Source: Clostridiales bacterium (lineage in GTDB: Bacteria; Bacillota; Clostridia; Lachnospirales; Lachnospiraceae). Taken from it: DNA of 6,329 bases. The stretch spans positions 1-6,329 of the forward strand of contig JAHZHF010000183.1 in NCBI GenBank assembly GCA_019420405.1, in the 5' to 3' direction. Shown here piece after piece: positions 5,276 to 6,329 of the stretch; within the stretch, counting starts at the first letter, position 1, and the number at the start of each line of letters is the position of its first letter. A program made the position numbers and the translations under genes. The notes below the pieces were generated by a model. It saw nothing but the letters and a program-made list of their open reading frames with translations. It was not told the origin of the DNA and searched no databases.

Positions 5276-6259
5276 ATGAAGATCTATGCATTTGAAGTCA
5301 GAAAGGATGAAATAGAATATTTCAACAGTCTTTCCACTCTGCCCGGGATCGAGCTTGAGCTTCACCCGGAAGAACTGACCATGGATCATATACGCAATCT
5401 CGAAAACGGATCCGGGGTCAGCATCCTCGGGATGTATCATTACCGGAAACCGGAACTGGATCTTATGAAAAAGCAGAACGTACATTTTCTCTCTACCCGT
5501 ACCATCGGATACAATCACATTGACATTGAATACGCGAAGCAGATCGGAATCCACGTGTGCAATGCCCGATACGATCCCCACGGAGTGGCGGACTATACAA
5601 TCATGATGATTCTGCTCTGTCTGCGCAATTATAAGCAGGCGCTGTGGCGCACACAGGTAAATGACTTTTCTTTAACAGGGTTAATCGGAAGGGAAATCAA
5701 AGACCTGACCATAGGTGTCATCGGCACCGGACAGATCGGGAGCACTGTCATAAGAGAGCTCTCCGGATTCGGCTGCCGCATTCTGGCTTATGACGGGCAT
5801 GAAAATCCGGCTGTAAAGGCTCTTGCCGAATATGTTACCCTTGACACATTATACAGAGAATCCGATGTGATCACGCTGCATGTCCCGCTCCTGCCGGATA
5901 CTTATCATATGATCAACTCCGACTCTCTTGCAAAGATGAAGAAAGGCGTTGTGCTCATCAACTGCGCCAGAGGCCCGCTCACTGATATCAAATGCCTGAT
6001 CTCCGGAATTGAATCCGAACAGATCGGAGCGCTCGGGCTTGACTGTATCGAATACGAAGAGGACATCGTCCACAAGTATCTGCGGACAGATATCCTCTCC
6101 AATCGCTATATGGCATATTTAAGGCAGTTTAAAAATGTCATTCACACACAGCATATGGCGTTCTATACGGACAGCGCCGTAAAAAGCATGGTAGAATGCG
6201 GCGTCCGCGGGCTGATTGAGATGGCCGGGGGAAAAGAATGTGCGACACAGTTGTGCTGA
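5276..6259 (+). CDS. D-isomer-specific 2-hydroxyacid dehydrogenase, VanH / D-lactate dehydrogenase-like
   Basis: A 327-residue NAD(H)-dependent enzyme that should interconvert a 2-keto acid and the (R)-2-hydroxy acid, for example pyruvate and D-lactate. The Rossmann motif is GVIGTGQIG (147-155, GxGxxG) with Asp173 after the second strand, indicating NAD rather than NADP. Catalytic residues are Arg232 (NCARGPL), Glu261 (LDCIEYEE) and His293 (TQHMAFYT). The segment STRTIGYNHID (73-83) and the FYTDSAV region match VanH and fermentative D-lactate dehydrogenases closely. The frame extends back to a TTG at 5198, but that lies at the transcription start. The ATG at 5276 has GGAGG about 12 nt upstream and gives normal family length, so I use it. 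No VanA/VanB ligase or VanX gene is visible. A role in fermentation is the default; (R)-2-hydroxyisocaproate-type substrates are an alternative. Confidence 0.92.
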   Translation: MKIYAFEVRKDEIEYFNSLSTLPGIELELHPEELTMDHIRNLENGSGVSILGMYHYRKPELDLMKKQNVHFLSTRTIGYNHIDIEYAKQIGIHVCNARYDPHGVADYTIMMILLCLRNYKQALWRTQVNDFSLTGLIGREIKDLTIGVIGTGQIGSTVIRELSGFGCRILAYDGHENPAVKALAEYVTLDTLYRESDVITLHVPLLPDTYHMINSDSLAKMKKGVVLINCARGPLTDIKCLISGIESEQIGALGLDCIEYEEDIVHKYLRTDILSNRYMAYLRQFKNVIHTQHMAFYTDSAVKSMVECGVRGLIEMAGGKECATQLC

Positions 6260-6260
6260 T

Positions 6261-6329
6261 ACTATTTAGTGTAACAGCTATTTAGTTCATTAACTCCCGT
6301 ATGAAAAACGTCCGAAAACAGGGACGATT
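6261..6329. repeat. Right copy of the inverted end repeat and outward ORF start
   Basis: Just after the dehydrogenase stop come two direct copies of CTATTTAGT (6262-6270 and 6278-6286). The second is part of ACAGCTATTTAGT (6274-6286), the exact inverse of the left-end copy. A plus-strand frame then opens at ATG 6301 as M-K-N-V-R-K-Q-G-R and runs off the window. No good ribosome binding site precedes it. CGTCC (6309-6313) and GGACG (6322-6326) could pair as a 5-bp stem. No clear terminator for the dehydrogenase gene is seen. Confidence 0.5.

Overview
The window looks like a piece of a gut-type Clostridia genome, most likely Lachnospiraceae. This is inferred from three things: moderate GC, strong Gram-positive ribosome binding sites (AGGGAGG, GGAGG, AAAGGA), and a gene set typical of that family (a Csp-like cytoplasmic subtilase, an Rpn-type PD-(D/E)XK protein with Gly-Ile-Glu-Lys repeats, and a VanH/D-lactate dehydrogenase-like enzyme). 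No rRNA, tRNA, CRISPR array or complete insertion sequence was seen.

Layout. Positions 1-175 hold no intact gene but carry a decayed coding or repeat remnant read on the minus strand. From 1851 down to 176 runs a compact minus-strand operon: a good sigma-A promoter overlapped by a 10-bp-arm inverted repeat, a 36-codon small ORF, an XRE-family regulator of the HigA type, and an amidohydrolase of the EF_0837/Atu3266 deacetylase group. Positions 1956-3698 (minus) encode a 580-residue S8 subtilase with prodomain, intact Asp/His/Ser triad and a Csp-type insert, and no signal peptide. Positions 3840-4862 (minus) encode a 340-residue Rpn-family nuclease-like protein with its own promoter. A 413-bp divergent intergenic region follows, with a near-consensus plus-strand promoter. 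It drives a 327-residue D-2-hydroxyacid dehydrogenase (5276-6259, plus). The last 70 bases hold repeats and the first nine codons of a possible outward-reading ORF.

How the genes relate. The only convincing functional grouping is the promoter/operator - small ORF - XRE - amidohydrolase operon, which has the architecture of an autoregulated unit controlling a metabolic hydrolase. The subtilase, Rpn protein and dehydrogenase look like independent units.

The most unusual structural signal is that the two window ends match each other in inverted orientation. They share an exact 13-mer, four copies in total of the octamer ACTAAATA, and similarly spaced outward-reading codons for V-R-K-Q-G-R. This points to an interspersed repeat family or to the ends of a larger element. 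Both copies run into or lie close to the window edges, so this cannot be settled here. I see no strong case for a wholly new defence or biosynthetic system.
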